This document shows positions 8,833 through 18,370 of a stretch of DNA of 64,000 nucleotides, in pieces. The notes beneath the pieces are model-generated. The model was given only the letters and a program-made list of their open reading frames with translations, searched no databases and was not told where the DNA came from. The stretch is from an uncultured Maribacter sp. (lineage in GTDB: Bacteria > Bacteroidota > Bacteroidia > Flavobacteriales > Flavobacteriaceae), in assembly GCA_947504045.1 (NCBI GenBank), contig CANNFY010000001.1, positions 248,001-312,000 on the forward strand. Reading direction: 5' to 3'. Each line of letters opens with the position of its first letter. Within the stretch, counting starts at the first letter, position 1. Position numbers and translations under genes: made by a program.

Positions 8833-10044
8833 TTATAATTCCAGTGCTTTTTTAACATTAGAATTCATTAAAATTTCTTCAGGATTTTCTATTGCCTCTT
8901 TTATTGCTACTAAGAATCCAACAGATTCTTTACCATCAATAATTCTATGATCATAAGAAAGTGCCAAGTACATAATAGGTGCTATTACTACAGCTCCATC
9001 TTTTACAACTGGTCTTTCTACAATATTATGCATACCTAAAATTGCACTTTGCGGTGGATTAATAATTGGCGTAGATAACATAGAACCAAACACTCCACCA
9101 TTAGTAATAGTAAAGGTTCCTCCTGTCATTTCATCTACTGTAATTTCTCCTTCTCTTGCACGTATTGCCAATCTTTTAACTTCTGCCTCTACTCCTCTAA
9201 AAGTTAAGTTTTCTGCATTTCTAATTACAGGAACCATTAAACCTTTAGGTCCAGAAACTGCTATACTAATATCACAAAAATCAAAAGAAAGCATCTCCTT
9301 ACCATCTATCATAGAGTTTACAGAAGGGTACATTTCTAACGCACGAGTAACTGCTAACGTAAAGAAAGACATAAAGCCTAAACCAACACCATGCTTCTCT
9401 TTAAATTGCTCTTTATATTGCTTTCTTAAAGCAAAAATAGGTCCCATATCTACTTCATTAAAAGTAGTTAGCATTGCTGTTTCATTTTTAACTGAAACCA
9501 AACGCTCCGCTACTTTACGACGTAACATAGAAAGTTTTGAACGACTTTCTCCTCTACTTCCGCCAGATGGAGTTCCCATAGAAGGCACAGCATTAACTGC
9601 ATCTTCTTTAGTTATTCTACCATCTTTTCCTGAACCTTTTACAGAAGCTGCATCTACTCCTTTTTCATTAAGTATTTTTTTTGCTGCAGGAGATGCACTA
9701 CCTGTTGCATAACTCTCTTTTACTGGTGCTGCAACCTCCGCTTTTTTAACTTCTTTTGGCGCTTCTTCTTTTTTCTCCTCTACTGCTTGACCACCTTCTG
9801 GCTTTGCTGCACTAGTATCTATTAAACAAACTACTGCACCAACTGCAACTGCGTCTCCTTCTTCTGCCTTTAGTGTAATAATTCCACTTTGTTCTGCTGG
9901 CAATTCTAAAGTGGCTTTATCTGAATCTACCTCAGCAATGGCTTGGTCTTTTTCTACATAATCACCATCTTCTACTAACCATTCCGCTATCTCTACTTCT
10001 GTTATAGACTCCCCCGGAGAAGGAACTTTCATTTCTAGAATCAT
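8833..10044 (-). CDS. sucB: Dihydrolipoyllysine succinyltransferase, E2 of 2-oxoglutarate dehydrogenase
   Basis: E2 core of the 2-oxoglutarate dehydrogenase complex (TCA cycle), transferring the succinyl group to CoA. Domain order in 403 residues: one lipoyl domain with the modified lysine K43 in [11 protein letters not shown], an Ala/Lys-rich linker, a peripheral subunit-binding domain ([15 protein letters not shown], about 116-150), and the catalytic domain with H366 and D370 in YDHRIIDG. It follows sucA by 23 bases in the same direction, the usual operon. The E3 gene is not in the window. Confidence 0.97.
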   Translation of the reverse strand: MILEMKVPSPGESITEVEIAEWLVEDGDYVEKDQAIAEVDSDKATLELPAEQSGIITLKAEEGDAVAVGAVVCLIDTSAAKPEGGQAVEEKKEEAPKEVKKAEVAAPVKESYATGSASPAAKKILNEKGVDAASVKGSGKDGRITKEDAVNAVPSMGTPSGGSRGESRSKLSMLRRKVAERLVSVKNETAMLTTFNEVDMGPIFALRKQYKEQFKEKHGVGLGFMSFFTLAVTRALEMYPSVNSMIDGKEMLSFDFCDISIAVSGPKGLMVPVIRNAENLTFRGVEAEVKRLAIRAREGEITVDEMTGGTFTITNGGVFGSMLSTPIINPPQSAILGMHNIVERPVVKDGAVVIAPIMYLALSYDHRIIDGKESVGFLVAIKEAIENPEEILMNSNVKKALEL

Positions 10045-10067
10045 TACTTATCTAATTTGATGTATTA

Positions 10068-12866
10068 TTATTTTTTTTGTCTTGTTAAATTGTCTTTTGT
10101 CTTATCAAAAACGTAGTCTATTACTTGTTGGTGTCTCATTTTAGAACGTACTGCACTACCAGCTGCTGGAGCTGCATAGAAACGTCTAGATGCAACACGT
10201 AATTTATGAGCCTCGCTAAAATGCATCATCATATGACTCCATGCCCCCATGTTTCTAGGTTCTTCTTGTGCCCAAACAAAGTCATCTGCATTTTTGTACT
10301 TACTCATAACAGCTTTCATTTGATCTTCTGGCAAAGGAAATAATTGTTCAACTCTTACCAAAGCAACATCCTCTCTATTTTCAGTCTCTTTAACTGCTAA
10401 TAAATCGTAATAAAATTTACCCGTACAGAATACTACAGATTTTACTTTTGAAATAGTTACAGATGCATCATCAATAACCTCTTGGAAAGACCCTTCTGCT
10501 AATTCTTCTACTGTAGAAACAGCCTTTGGATGTCTTAACAAGCTTTTTGGAGTAAAAATAATAAGTGGCTTTCTAAATTTTGCCTTCATTTGTCTACGCA
10601 TAATATGAAATATTTGCGCCGGCGTACTTACATCTGCTATATACATATTATCTCTTGCACATAATTGTAAGTAACGCTCCATTCTTGCTGAAGAATGTTC
10701 TGCTCCTTGACCTTCATAACCATGAGGCAACAACATAACCAATCCATTCTGAAGTTTCCACTTATCTTCTGCTGAAGATATATACTGATCCAACATTATT
10801 TGCGCTCCATTACTAAAGTCACCAAATTGTGCTTCCCAGATAGTTAACGTATTAGGGCTTGCCATGGCATACCCATAATCAAAACCAACAACTCCGTATT
10901 CTGACAACAAGGAATTGTATACTTGAAATTCTCCTTGATTACCTCCTATTGAATTTAATAGTAAAACCTCTTCTTCGCTTTCCTCTACCTTTAATACTGC
11001 ATGACGGTGAGAAAAAGTACCTCTTTCCACATCTTGCCCAGACAACCTTACTCCATAGCCTTCTTTTAATAAAGAACCATATGCCAATAGTTCTCCCATA
11101 GCCCAATCTAACTTATTAGACTCGAAGTACATTTTTTTTCGGTCTCTAATAAGCTTTTCTACTTTTCTTAGAAACTTTTTATCAGAAGGAAGCTCTGTAA
11201 TTACTTTTGCTATTTCCTCTAAAGATTTAACATCATAAGTTGTATCTATAGAGTCCATCATTTCCCATTCACGAACATTTTCAAATCCGCTCCACTCATC
11301 AGCCATAAAAGGCGTTATAACTGTCTTATCTTCTTTTCTAGAATCTACTAATTCTTCTTCTAAAGATGCTTTATACTCTTTTTCTAAACCTTTTACATAA
11401 TCGGCATCAATTACACCATCTGCTAAAAGTTTTGCAGCGTATATATCTCTTGGATTTTTATGCTTAGAAATTGCTTTGTATAGTTTAGGCTGTGTAAATC
11501 TTGGCTCATCTCCTTCATTATGCCCATATTTACGATACCCCAATAAATCTATAAAAACATCTCTTTTAAATTGCATTCTATATTCTAACGCAAATAAAAA
11601 TGCATGTACAACCGCCTCTGGATCATCTGCATTTACATGCATAACAGGGCTTAAGGTTACTTTACCAACATCTGTACAATATGTTGACGACCTTGCATCT
11701 AAATAATTGGTTGTAAATCCTATTTGGTTATTTACTACTATATGTATTGTACCTCCTGTTTTATAACCATCTAAAGTTGCCATTTGCACAACCTCATAAA
11801 CTAAACCTTGACCAGCAATTGCTGCATCACCATGAACTACAATAGGTAATACTTTAGAAAAATCATCTTTATATTGTGCGTCTTGTTTTGCTCTTGCAAT
11901 ACCTTCTACAACAGCTCCTACTGTCTCTAAATGCGATGGATTAGGAGCAATATTCATTTTTATTTTATTACCATTATCAGACATACGATCAGACGTCCAT
12001 CCTAAATGATATTTTACATCACCATCAAAAATTTCTTCTTCATAATCTTTTCCGTCAAACTCGCTAAAAATATCTTTAGCTGCTTTACCAAATATATTGG
12101 TTAAAACATTAAGCCTTCCACGGTGAGCCATTCCCATAACAAATTGCTTCACTCCTTTTTCAGCAGCTCTTTCTACAATAGCATCTAAACCAGGAATTAA
12201 AGACTCGTTTCCTTCTAAAGAAAATCTTTTTTGACCTACGTATTTGGTATGTAAAAAACTCTCAAAAGAAACTGCCTGATTAAGTTTTTTTAAGATATGC
12301 TTTTTACCATCAGCATCTAATTTTGGTCTATTGTCATTTACATTCAACCAATCTTGTATCCATTTTACACGCTCTGGGTTTCTAATATACATATATTCTA
12401 CCCCAATAGCATCGCAATAAATACTCCTTAGATTTTTAATAATTTCTTTTAAAGAACTTGGTCCAATGCCTATTATTTCCCCTGCATTAAAAACAGTATC
12501 CATATCGTTTGCAGATAGTCCAAAATTTTCAATATCTAATGTTGGGGTATATTTACGTCTTTCTCTAACTGGGTTTGTCTCGGTAAACAAGTGTCCCCTA
12601 GTTCTGTAACCATCAATTAATCCAATTACCTGAAATTCTTTACGTAAAGATTCTGGAACTTCAATTGCTTGTCCATTGGCACTAACTAGCGTACCATTTT
12701 CAGAAGAAATATCAAGTTCTTCTAAGGCACTTTCTGTACCAAAGTCAAAACCTTGAAAAAAAGCTCTCCAACTTGGCTCAATACTATCCGGATTTACTAG
12801 GTATTTATCATATAACTCTGCAAAAAAAGAGGTATGCACAGCATTTAAAAAGGAATATTTATCCAT
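10068..12866 (-). CDS. sucA: 2-oxoglutarate dehydrogenase E1 component
   Basis: Thiamine-diphosphate-dependent E1 subunit that decarboxylates 2-oxoglutarate. The 932 residues match family length. Seen: the N-terminal E2-binding segment (NAVHTSFFAELYDKYLVNP), the ThDP-binding region (HGDAAIAGQGLVYE, then NNQIGFTT), the active-site GMAHRGRLNVL, and the C-terminal transketolase-like part (LPHGYEGQGAEHSSARMERYLQL, in two pieces). First gene of the sucA-sucB operon. A divergent beta-barrel gene begins 101 bases away, so the promoters share this spacer. Confidence 0.98.
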   Translation of the reverse strand: MDKYSFLNAVHTSFFAELYDKYLVNPDSIEPSWRAFFQGFDFGTESALEELDISSENGTLVSANGQAIEVPESLRKEFQVIGLIDGYRTRGHLFTETNPVRERRKYTPTLDIENFGLSANDMDTVFNAGEIIGIGPSSLKEIIKNLRSIYCDAIGVEYMYIRNPERVKWIQDWLNVNDNRPKLDADGKKHILKKLNQAVSFESFLHTKYVGQKRFSLEGNESLIPGLDAIVERAAEKGVKQFVMGMAHRGRLNVLTNIFGKAAKDIFSEFDGKDYEEEIFDGDVKYHLGWTSDRMSDNGNKIKMNIAPNPSHLETVGAVVEGIARAKQDAQYKDDFSKVLPIVVHGDAAIAGQGLVYEVVQMATLDGYKTGGTIHIVVNNQIGFTTNYLDARSSTYCTDVGKVTLSPVMHVNADDPEAVVHAFLFALEYRMQFKRDVFIDLLGYRKYGHNEGDEPRFTQPKLYKAISKHKNPRDIYAAKLLADGVIDADYVKGLEKEYKASLEEELVDSRKEDKTVITPFMADEWSGFENVREWEMMDSIDTTYDVKSLEEIAKVITELPSDKKFLRKVEKLIRDRKKMYFESNKLDWAMGELLAYGSLLKEGYGVRLSGQDVERGTFSHRHAVLKVEESEEEVLLLNSIGGNQGEFQVYNSLLSEYGVVGFDYGYAMASPNTLTIWEAQFGDFSNGAQIMLDQYISSAEDKWKLQNGLVMLLPHGYEGQGAEHSSARMERYLQLCARDNMYIADVSTPAQIFHIMRRQMKAKFRKPLIIFTPKSLLRHPKAVSTVEELAEGSFQEVIDDASVTISKVKSVVFCTGKFYYDLLAVKETENREDVALVRVEQLFPLPEDQMKAVMSKYKNADDFVWAQEEPRNMGAWSHMMMHFSEAHKLRVASRRFYAAPAAGSAVRSKMRHQQVIDYVFDKTKDNLTRQKK

Positions 12867-12967
12867 GAATTTTTTTCTGTAACTTTAGAACAAATTTCAC
12901 CAAAAATACAACTTTTACCATTTCTAGGTGTATCTTGAGTATTATTATTAGTAATAAATAAATATTT

Positions 12968-13501
12968 ATGATTAAATCGCGTAAAACCTTATTAAAAAAT
13001 CTGTTTATCTTTATTTTTTTTGCATTAAGTAATAGTTTTTGTTTTTCACAAAATATTTCTTCCCCTAATTCCTTTTGGGAAAATGTACGATTTGGTGGTG
13101 GTATTGGACTTGGTTTTTCCAATGGCGGGTTTAATGGATCAATTGCTCCTAGTGCTATTTATGATGTAAATAATTACTTTTCTGCCGGACTTAGTTTGTC
13201 TGCAAATTATGCTAAATATGAGGATGATAAATTTTTTGCTTATGGTGGTAGCTTAGTAACTTTTTACAACCCTATACCTTTACTACAATTATCTGCAGAA
13301 TTAGAACAATTAAGGGTTAATGAAACACTTACTGCAAATAGTTCTTCTATAGATATTAATTATTGGTCTCCTGCAATGTTTTTAGGTGCGGGCTATAGAA
13401 ATAACAATATTACTTTTGGGATTAGATATAATGTTTTGCATGATAGCAATAAAAGTATTTATGCCAATGCATGGATTCCCTTTGTTAGAGTTTATTTTTA
13501 A
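12968..13501 (+). CDS. Small outer-membrane beta-barrel protein
   Basis: A 177-residue protein with a signal peptide (MIKSRKTLLKNLFIFIFFAL, cleavage near CFSQ) and a run of amphipathic beta-strands ending in VRVYF, the terminal aromatic typical of outer-membrane barrels. Homologues beside sucA are sometimes labelled alpha-ketoglutarate decarboxylase, which I think is a carry-over from the neighbour; nothing here is enzyme-like. Divergent from sucA. Function unknown. Confidence 0.7.
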   Translation: MIKSRKTLLKNLFIFIFFALSNSFCFSQNISSPNSFWENVRFGGGIGLGFSNGGFNGSIAPSAIYDVNNYFSAGLSLSANYAKYEDDKFFAYGGSLVTFYNPIPLLQLSAELEQLRVNETLTANSSSIDINYWSPAMFLGAGYRNNNITFGIRYNVLHDSNKSIYANAWIPFVRVYF

Positions 13502-13509
13502 TACGCCTG

Positions 13510-13863
13510 TTATTTATACTTAGCTTTTAGTCTAACCTTTTGAAATTCTCTTTGTATTATTAAAAAATTTACTTGGCTAGACACCTCAACTACATCTGTA
13601 ACTTTAATACCTTTAAATAGTTTTTCAGGAACATCTACTACATATAGCAAGTTTAAATATTCGTTAAACCTTTCTAGGTTTAACACATATAATTTTTCTT
13701 GAAGCAGCTTTATTAACTCATTACTTTCAACATCTTCAGGTATATTAAACGTAATATTTGCTAAAGAAAAATCTTTTTGAATTTGTGCCACTAGATTAGC
13801 ATACAAATTTTCTTTAATTGCCTGTTCTAAAACCTCTTCTATACTTTTAAATTTTTCTTTCAA
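13510..13863 (-). CDS. Conserved hypothetical protein
   Basis: A 117-residue soluble protein, mostly charged and helical, without signal peptide or recognised motif. It converges with the preceding beta-barrel gene (8 bases between stops) and lies downstream of galE, separated by a hairpin terminator, so it has its own transcript or is read by leak-through. I do not recognise a family. Confidence 0.65.
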   Translation of the reverse strand: MKEKFKSIEEVLEQAIKENLYANLVAQIQKDFSLANITFNIPEDVESNELIKLLQEKLYVLNLERFNEYLNLLYVVDVPEKLFKGIKVTDVVEVSSQVNFLIIQREFQKVRLKAKYK

Positions 13864-13883
13864 AAAATATACATAATTAAAAT

Positions 13884-13911
13884 AAAAAACAGGAGAAATC
13901 TCCTGTTTTTA
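13884..13911 (-). terminator. Intrinsic terminator of galE
   Basis: Perfect stem acaggaga/tctcctgt extended by A/T pairs, with a two-base loop, followed by a T-run on the minus strand. It lies 21 bases past the galE stop. Confidence 0.75.
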
Positions 13912-13931
13912 TTGTTGTACTATAGCTATAT

Positions 13932-14948
13932 TTAGCTTCTTATTTTTTGTTCCCAGACCCATGCAGATTTCATAGCTTCATCTAAAGTATATTGAGATTT
14001 CCAACCTAAAACTTCATTTGCCTTAGTTGTATCTGCATAAGCAGAAGTTATATCTCCTTCTCTTCTATCTACAATTTTATAATTTAGTTTTTTCTCGGAT
14101 ACTTTTTCAAAACTTTTTATTACTTCAAGAACTGTACTACCCTTACCAGTACCTACATTAAATACTTCATAATTAGCAGAATTTTTTTCTTCTAACAATC
14201 TTTTCAAAGCCAACACATGAGCTTTAGCTAAATCTACTACATAAATATAATCGCGAACACATGTACCATCTGAAGTAGGATAATCGTCTCCAAAAACAGA
14301 TAACTGTTCTCTAAGACCAACTCCCGTTTGTGTTATAAAAGGAACTAAATTTTGTGGAACACCAATTGGCAATTCTCCTATTTCAGCACTTGGGTGAGCT
14401 CCCATAGGGTTAAAATAACGTAACGCAATGGCATTTAAATTTGCATTTACTTTACATGTATCTGCAATTATCTCTTCTCCCATTTGTTTTGTATTACCAT
14501 ATGGAGATTCTGCTTGTTTTACTGGTGCGCTTTCGGTTATAGGCATTTTATCTGCTTGCCCATATACCGTACATGAAGAACTAAAAATAAAACTAGATTT
14601 ATTTTTTGCTGTTAATTCTTTTAAAAGATATACTAGTGTACCAATGTTATTTTCGTAATACAACAAAGGTTTTTCTACACTTTCTCCAACTGCTTTTGAA
14701 GCTGCAAAATGTATAACCCCTTGCACATCTGCATGACGCTTAAAAAAATCCTCTACTTTAGATTTCTCTTTTAAGTCTATTTTCTCGAACAAAGGAGTTT
14801 TTCCTGTAATAGCAGTTATTCCGTCTAATACTTTTTCAGAAGAGTTAGAACAGTCATCAATAATAACCACTTCGTACCCTTCATTTTGTAATTCTACTAC
14901 AGTATGTGACCCTATAAACCCAAGACCACCAGTAACTAGTATTTTCAT
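13932..14948 (-). CDS. galE: UDP-glucose 4-epimerase
   Basis: Extended short-chain dehydrogenase that interconverts UDP-glucose and UDP-galactose. The 338 residues show the NAD-binding GGLGFIGSH (7-15) and the catalytic S/Y/K triad with SSSC around 123-126, Y150 and K154 (SPYGNTKQ). Length is normal. It follows a DegT-type aminotransferase by 53 bases on the same strand, suggesting a nucleotide-sugar context for surface glycan. It could act on a related UDP-sugar; the substrate is not settled by sequence. Confidence 0.93.
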   Translation of the reverse strand: MKILVTGGLGFIGSHTVVELQNEGYEVVIIDDCSNSSEKVLDGITAITGKTPLFEKIDLKEKSKVEDFFKRHADVQGVIHFAASKAVGESVEKPLLYYENNIGTLVYLLKELTAKNKSSFIFSSSCTVYGQADKMPITESAPVKQAESPYGNTKQMGEEIIADTCKVNANLNAIALRYFNPMGAHPSAEIGELPIGVPQNLVPFITQTGVGLREQLSVFGDDYPTSDGTCVRDYIYVVDLAKAHVLALKRLLEEKNSANYEVFNVGTGKGSTVLEVIKSFEKVSEKKLNYKIVDRREGDITSAYADTTKANEVLGWKSQYTLDEAMKSAWVWEQKIRS

Positions 14949-15001
14949 TTTATTTGTTTTATGGTAATGTTTAGAAATTACAATAATAACACTAACTATG
15001 T

Positions 15002-16150
15002 TTAACCATTAACAAAACCGATAACCGTACTAGTAATATAGTCTATCTGTTCATTATCTAGCTCTGTATGCATTGGTAAAGAAATTACTTCTTTTACTAA
15101 TTTGTTGGTAATGGTAAAGTTTTCTTCTTTATACCTTGAATCCGCATAAGCCTTTTGCTTGTGTAGCGGAATAGGGTAATAAACACCACAAGGAATTTCT
15201 TTTTCGTTTAAATGTTTTACCAATTCATCTCGTTTTCCATTAGTTATTCTCAAAGTATATTGATGAAATACGTGATTATCGTATGAATTATTTCCTTTTG
15301 TTTTTGCCATTTCTGGAACAACAATATTTTCCTGACCTTCAAAGGCTTCTGAGTATTTTTTTGCTGCTGTTCTTCTACTTTCGCAATATGCATTTAAATT
15401 TGGCAACTTAGCACTTAACACTGCAGCTTGTATAGAATCTAATCTGGAATTTACCCCAACAACATCATGATGGTATCTTTCATACATACCATGATTAACA
15501 ATTCCTCTTAAAGTATGTGCTAAAGCATCATCATTTGTAAAAATAGCTCCACCATCACCGTAACAACCTAAGTTTTTAGAAGGAAAAAAACTGGTAGAAC
15601 CTACATGCCCTATAGTTCCTGCTTTCTTACTACTACCATCTTTAAAGTTATAATTTGCTCCTATTGCTTGTGCATTATCTTCAATAACAAAAAGGTTATG
15701 CTTTTTAGCTATATCTAATATTACATCCATATTAGCACATTGTCCAAATAAGTGCACTGGTACAATTGCTTTTGTTTTTGGTGTAATTGCTTTTTCTATT
15801 GCAATTGGATCTATATTAAAGGTATCTAACTCTACATCAACCAAAACAGGAGTTAATTGTAACAAACCAATAACTTCTACCGTTGCTGCAAAAGTAAAAT
15901 CGGCAGTTATAACCTCATCACCTGGTTTTAAACCTAGCCCCATCATTGCTATTTGTAAAGCATCGGTACCATTTGCGCACGGTATTACATGTTTTACTCC
16001 TAAATATTCTTCTAATTCTTTCTGAAAAGCATGTACATGAGGTCCATTAATATATGCCGAAGATTCTAAAATTTGTGTAATGGATGTATTTACTTGCTCC
16101 TTAAGAGATTGGTATTGCCCCTGAAGGTCTACCATCTGAATTTTTTTCAT
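15002..16150 (-). CDS. DegT/DnrJ/EryC1/StrS-family sugar aminotransferase
   Basis: A PLP-dependent enzyme of 382 residues of the type that transaminates nucleotide-bound ketosugars. The PLP Schiff-base lysine is K192 in FFPSKNLGCYGDGG, and the pyridine-contacting aspartate D158 is in IEDNAQAIGA. Such proteins make amino-sugars for O-antigen or capsule. It stands upstream of galE and back to back with waaA, a lipid A core enzyme, consistent with envelope sugar synthesis. The exact sugar substrate cannot be read from the sequence. Confidence 0.9.
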   Translation of the reverse strand: MKKIQMVDLQGQYQSLKEQVNTSITQILESSAYINGPHVHAFQKELEEYLGVKHVIPCANGTDALQIAMMGLGLKPGDEVITADFTFAATVEVIGLLQLTPVLVDVELDTFNIDPIAIEKAITPKTKAIVPVHLFGQCANMDVILDIAKKHNLFVIEDNAQAIGANYNFKDGSSKKAGTIGHVGSTSFFPSKNLGCYGDGGAIFTNDDALAHTLRGIVNHGMYERYHHDVVGVNSRLDSIQAAVLSAKLPNLNAYCESRRTAAKKYSEAFEGQENIVVPEMAKTKGNNSYDNHVFHQYTLRITNGKRDELVKHLNEKEIPCGVYYPIPLHKQKAYADSRYKEENFTITNKLVKEVISLPMHTELDNEQIDYITSTVIGFVNG

Positions 16151-16248
16151 TTGCTCTTGTTAATTGCGTATAAAATTACAAAAAATTAAGGCAGCTCTGC
16201 TAATGATTTTATCTAAAGAAACGTATTTTAGCAGCAAACCATGTTTAG

Positions 16249-17484
16249 GTGTATTTTATTTATAACATTATAGTTTTACTTGCAGGATTAGTACTTAGGG
16301 TAGTAGCGCTATTTAGTGCTAAAATTTCTCTTTTTGTTAAAGGTCGAAAAAATGTTCTCTCTAAATTAAAAAAGAATATTACACCTAAAGACGCTGTAAT
16401 ATGGGTTCATGTTGCGTCTCTTGGCGAATTTGAACAAGGCCTGCCTGTTATAGAAAAATTAAAAAAGCACTATACCAATTACAAAATAGTAGTAACCTTT
16501 TTTTCTCCTTCTGGTTATGAAGTTAAAAAAAATACCTCAGTAACTGACATTGTTACTTATTTACCTTTAGACACTATAAATAATGCCAAAAAATTTATAG
16601 ATGCTGTACACCCAAAATTAGCCATCTTTGTAAAGTATGAGGTTTGGCCTAATTATATAAACGAACTAAATAAAAGAAAAATTCCTACGCTTCTTATATC
16701 TGCTTTCTTTAAAAAAGACCAAATTTACTTTAAAAGTTATGGTAAATTTATGCGTAAGACTTTAGCTAAATTCACTCATGTTTTTGTACAAAATAAAGAT
16801 TCTGAAAGTTTATTACATTCTATAAATTACAATAGTATTACCGTTAGTGGAGATACAAGATTTGATCGGGTTTCTGAAATATTAGAAAGAAACAATACTT
16901 TAGATTTTATGACCGATTTTAAAGCAAATAACAACTGCTTTATTGCTGGGAGCACATGGCCAGAGGATGAAAAAATTCTTGTAGAGTATATAAACAATAC
17001 TTCATCAACTTTAAAATATGTAATAGCTCCTCATAATAATAAAGAAGAGCATATTAATAATCTTATAAAAGCTATTACAAAAGAAGTAATTTGCTATTCT
17101 GAAATAGAAAACAAAGCGCTTAATTCTTATGACGTTTTAATTATAGATACTATTGGATTATTAACAAAAATATATAGCTATGCCAACATTACATATGTTG
17201 GTGGTGGTTTTGCTACTGGTTTACATAATACCCTAGAACCTGCTGTTTTTGGAGTTCCGGTTATTATTGGCCCAAACTACTCTGGTTTTAAAGAAGCTGA
17301 AGAGCTAGTTAAATTAAAAGGAATACTGCCTATTACAAATACTACAAAATTTGAAATACTACTTAATAAACTTCTAGAAGACAAAGAATTTTACAAAAAA
17401 ACGTGTAGTATAAATAAAACCTATGTTACTAATAACACCGGAGCAAGCATCCAAATACTAGATTACATTCGTAAATTATTGTAA
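16249..17484 (+). CDS. waaA: 3-deoxy-D-manno-octulosonic acid (Kdo) transferase
   Basis: Adds Kdo to lipid A precursor at the inner membrane (GT30). The 411 residues contain an N-terminal membrane anchor, WVHVASLGEFEQGLPVIE (the GT30 N-terminal motif), FVKYEVWPNYI, GSTWPEDE and the donor-site GGGFATGLHNTLEPAVFGVP. The start is GTG at 16249, directly after an in-frame TAG; no ATG in frame precedes the family's N-terminus, so GTG is well supported. A short hairpin (TTGTAAC/GTTACAA, 17479-17497) overlaps the stop codon but has no T-run. Confidence 0.94.
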   Translation: MYFIYNIIVLLAGLVLRVVALFSAKISLFVKGRKNVLSKLKKNITPKDAVIWVHVASLGEFEQGLPVIEKLKKHYTNYKIVVTFFSPSGYEVKKNTSVTDIVTYLPLDTINNAKKFIDAVHPKLAIFVKYEVWPNYINELNKRKIPTLLISAFFKKDQIYFKSYGKFMRKTLAKFTHVFVQNKDSESLLHSINYNSITVSGDTRFDRVSEILERNNTLDFMTDFKANNNCFIAGSTWPEDEKILVEYINNTSSTLKYVIAPHNNKEEHINNLIKAITKEVICYSEIENKALNSYDVLIIDTIGLLTKIYSYANITYVGGGFATGLHNTLEPAVFGVPVIIGPNYSGFKEAEELVKLKGILPITNTTKFEILLNKLLEDKEFYKKTCSINKTYVTNNTGASIQILDYIRKLL

Positions 17485-17502
17485 CCCATTGTTACAATTG
17501 TT

Positions 17503-17658
17503 ATGAAATTTTTCCGGATTTTAAAACTATTTACACTACTAACTCTTTGTTTTTCATGTAAAAACAAAGGGTCTAACACCAAAGAAAATCCAAAACCAAA
17601 ACAAGAGCAGAAAAACACTATTCCTCCAATAAAAAAACGGAAAGAAAAGATACATTAA
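17503..17658 (+). CDS. Very small putative lipoprotein (51 residues)
   Basis: ATG at 17503 opens a 51-codon frame 18 bases after waaA. It encodes a positive, hydrophobic N-terminus ending in a cysteine (MKFFRILKLFTLLTLCFSC), then a Lys/Pro/Gln-rich tail (ending KKRKEKIH). That is the shape of a Bacteroidota SPII lipoprotein precursor with a short charged mature part. The lipobox is not canonical (Cys at -3), and coding status rests only on this pattern and on its place after waaA. No function can be assigned. Confidence 0.5.
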   Translation: MKFFRILKLFTLLTLCFSCKNKGSNTKENPKPKQEQKNTIPPIKKRKEKIH

Positions 17659-17740
17659 AACCTTTAATTGTTCTTAACTAATCTTTTTTACACCTCCGAA
17701 ACACATTTATTTTCTAAATATTTATTTTACAAAAGTGTTG

Positions 17741-17769
17741 TTTTAACGAAAAAATACGCATTTTAACGA
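17741..17769 (+). promoter_or_regulatory. Direct repeat TTTTAACGA x2, possible LytTR-type site
   Basis: TTTTAACGA occurs at 17741-17749 and again at 17761-17769, a 20-base period (about two helix turns), roughly 100 bases before the 42-codon membrane gene. LytTR-type regulators bind pairs of 9-base direct repeats about two turns apart; the complement TCGTTAAAA only partly fits the known GTT-centred consensus. A related TTTTGACGA is at 18046-18054. Confidence 0.35.
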
Positions 17770-17866
17770 GTCAACATACTAAAAACTAAGCATTTAGTCG
17801 AAATAACCCTTGAAAAATATTCTTTTTCATTCGTAAAACATTACATTGTAGTAAATAATAAAAATT

Positions 17867-17995
17867 ATGGAACAGGAAATTACTTTTGGTACTAAGTTAC
17901 TGAACGGGTTCCTTAGTTTAACCGTAATTGTTTTAGCAGGTATTTTACTTACTGTAGCATTATGTCTTATTCTTTGGGCCGCAGGTGTTTTTTAG
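17867..17995 (+). CDS. Very small membrane protein (42 residues)
   Basis: ATG at 17867 opens a 42-codon frame: a short polar start (MEQEITFGTKLLNG) followed by one long hydrophobic helix (residues about 15-40) ending WAAGVF. It stands alone with its own upstream spacer carrying a direct repeat and with a strong hairpin terminator 60 bases downstream, which supports a real short transcript. Possible roles are a small accessory membrane peptide or a type I toxin-like peptide; neither is shown. No antisense partner was recognised. Confidence 0.5.
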   Translation: MEQEITFGTKLLNGFLSLTVIVLAGILLTVALCLILWAAGVF

Positions 17996-18054
17996 AAGAC
18001 ACAGATTTCCCCAAATTTACATCCTATTTATTGTTTAAAATTTGATTTTGACGA

Positions 18055-18089
18055 GTTAAAAAAGCCTCATTTAAAAATGGGGCTTTTTG
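18055..18089 (+). terminator. Intrinsic terminator after the 42-codon gene
   Basis: Stem aagcctcat/atggggctt (one G-T pair) with an A/T loop and a following T-run (18062-18087). It closes the small transcript and isolates the susC promoter region. Confidence 0.8.
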
Positions 18090-18261
18090 CTTTTTAAAAA
18101 ATAAAACAAACATTAAATTTCTAAAAATCAATAATTTACTTACCGCAAAAAAATATTTTTTTAAAGCTATTTTCTTTACTCAATTAAGCATTCTTACAGA
18201 AATTACAACTATAGTTTTCAAAAAATACCACCCTAAAAAAGTTGACGGCAAAAATAAAAAG

Positions 18262-18281
18262 AACAGCATAGTACAGGATGC
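18262..18281 (+). promoter_or_regulatory. Putative rhamnose operator 1 (upstream of susC)
   Basis: The 20 bases AACAGCATAGTACAGGATGC are identical to those at 27013-27032, upstream of the rhamnose catabolic operon. The inner 16 bases (18266-18281) form an imperfect dyad, GCAT-N8-ATGC. It ends 90 bases before the susC start. The likely ligand is the GntR-family regulator encoded at 25857-26903. Confidence 0.75.
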
Positions 18282-18370
18282 AAAAGTTTTTACATACTGT
18301 TAATATTGTTAACTCTAAGTTAATTTTTTAATGAATTTATTTTTTCCAAACGAAACAAAATAGAATAATT

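Larger units (their letters stand above)
17996..18370. other. Intergenic region upstream of susC
   Basis: This 375-base gap contains the terminator at 18055-18089, then about 170 bases of AT-rich sequence without a convincing gene, the 20-base rhamnose-regulon operator at 18262-18281 and a small dyad GTTAA-N5-TTAAC at 18299-18313. The susC promoter must lie near these; I could not place a clear -33/-7 pair. Confidence 0.6.

Noticed and set aside
12901-12908. TATTTTTG (minus strand) as a Bacteroidota -7 box before sucA
   Set aside because: Fits TAnnTTTG but has no TTG at the right distance upstream; common by chance in AT-rich DNA.
17479-17497. Hairpin TTGTAAC/GTTACAA at the waaA stop
   Set aside because: No T-run follows, and translation of the next small gene starts just after; not called a terminator.
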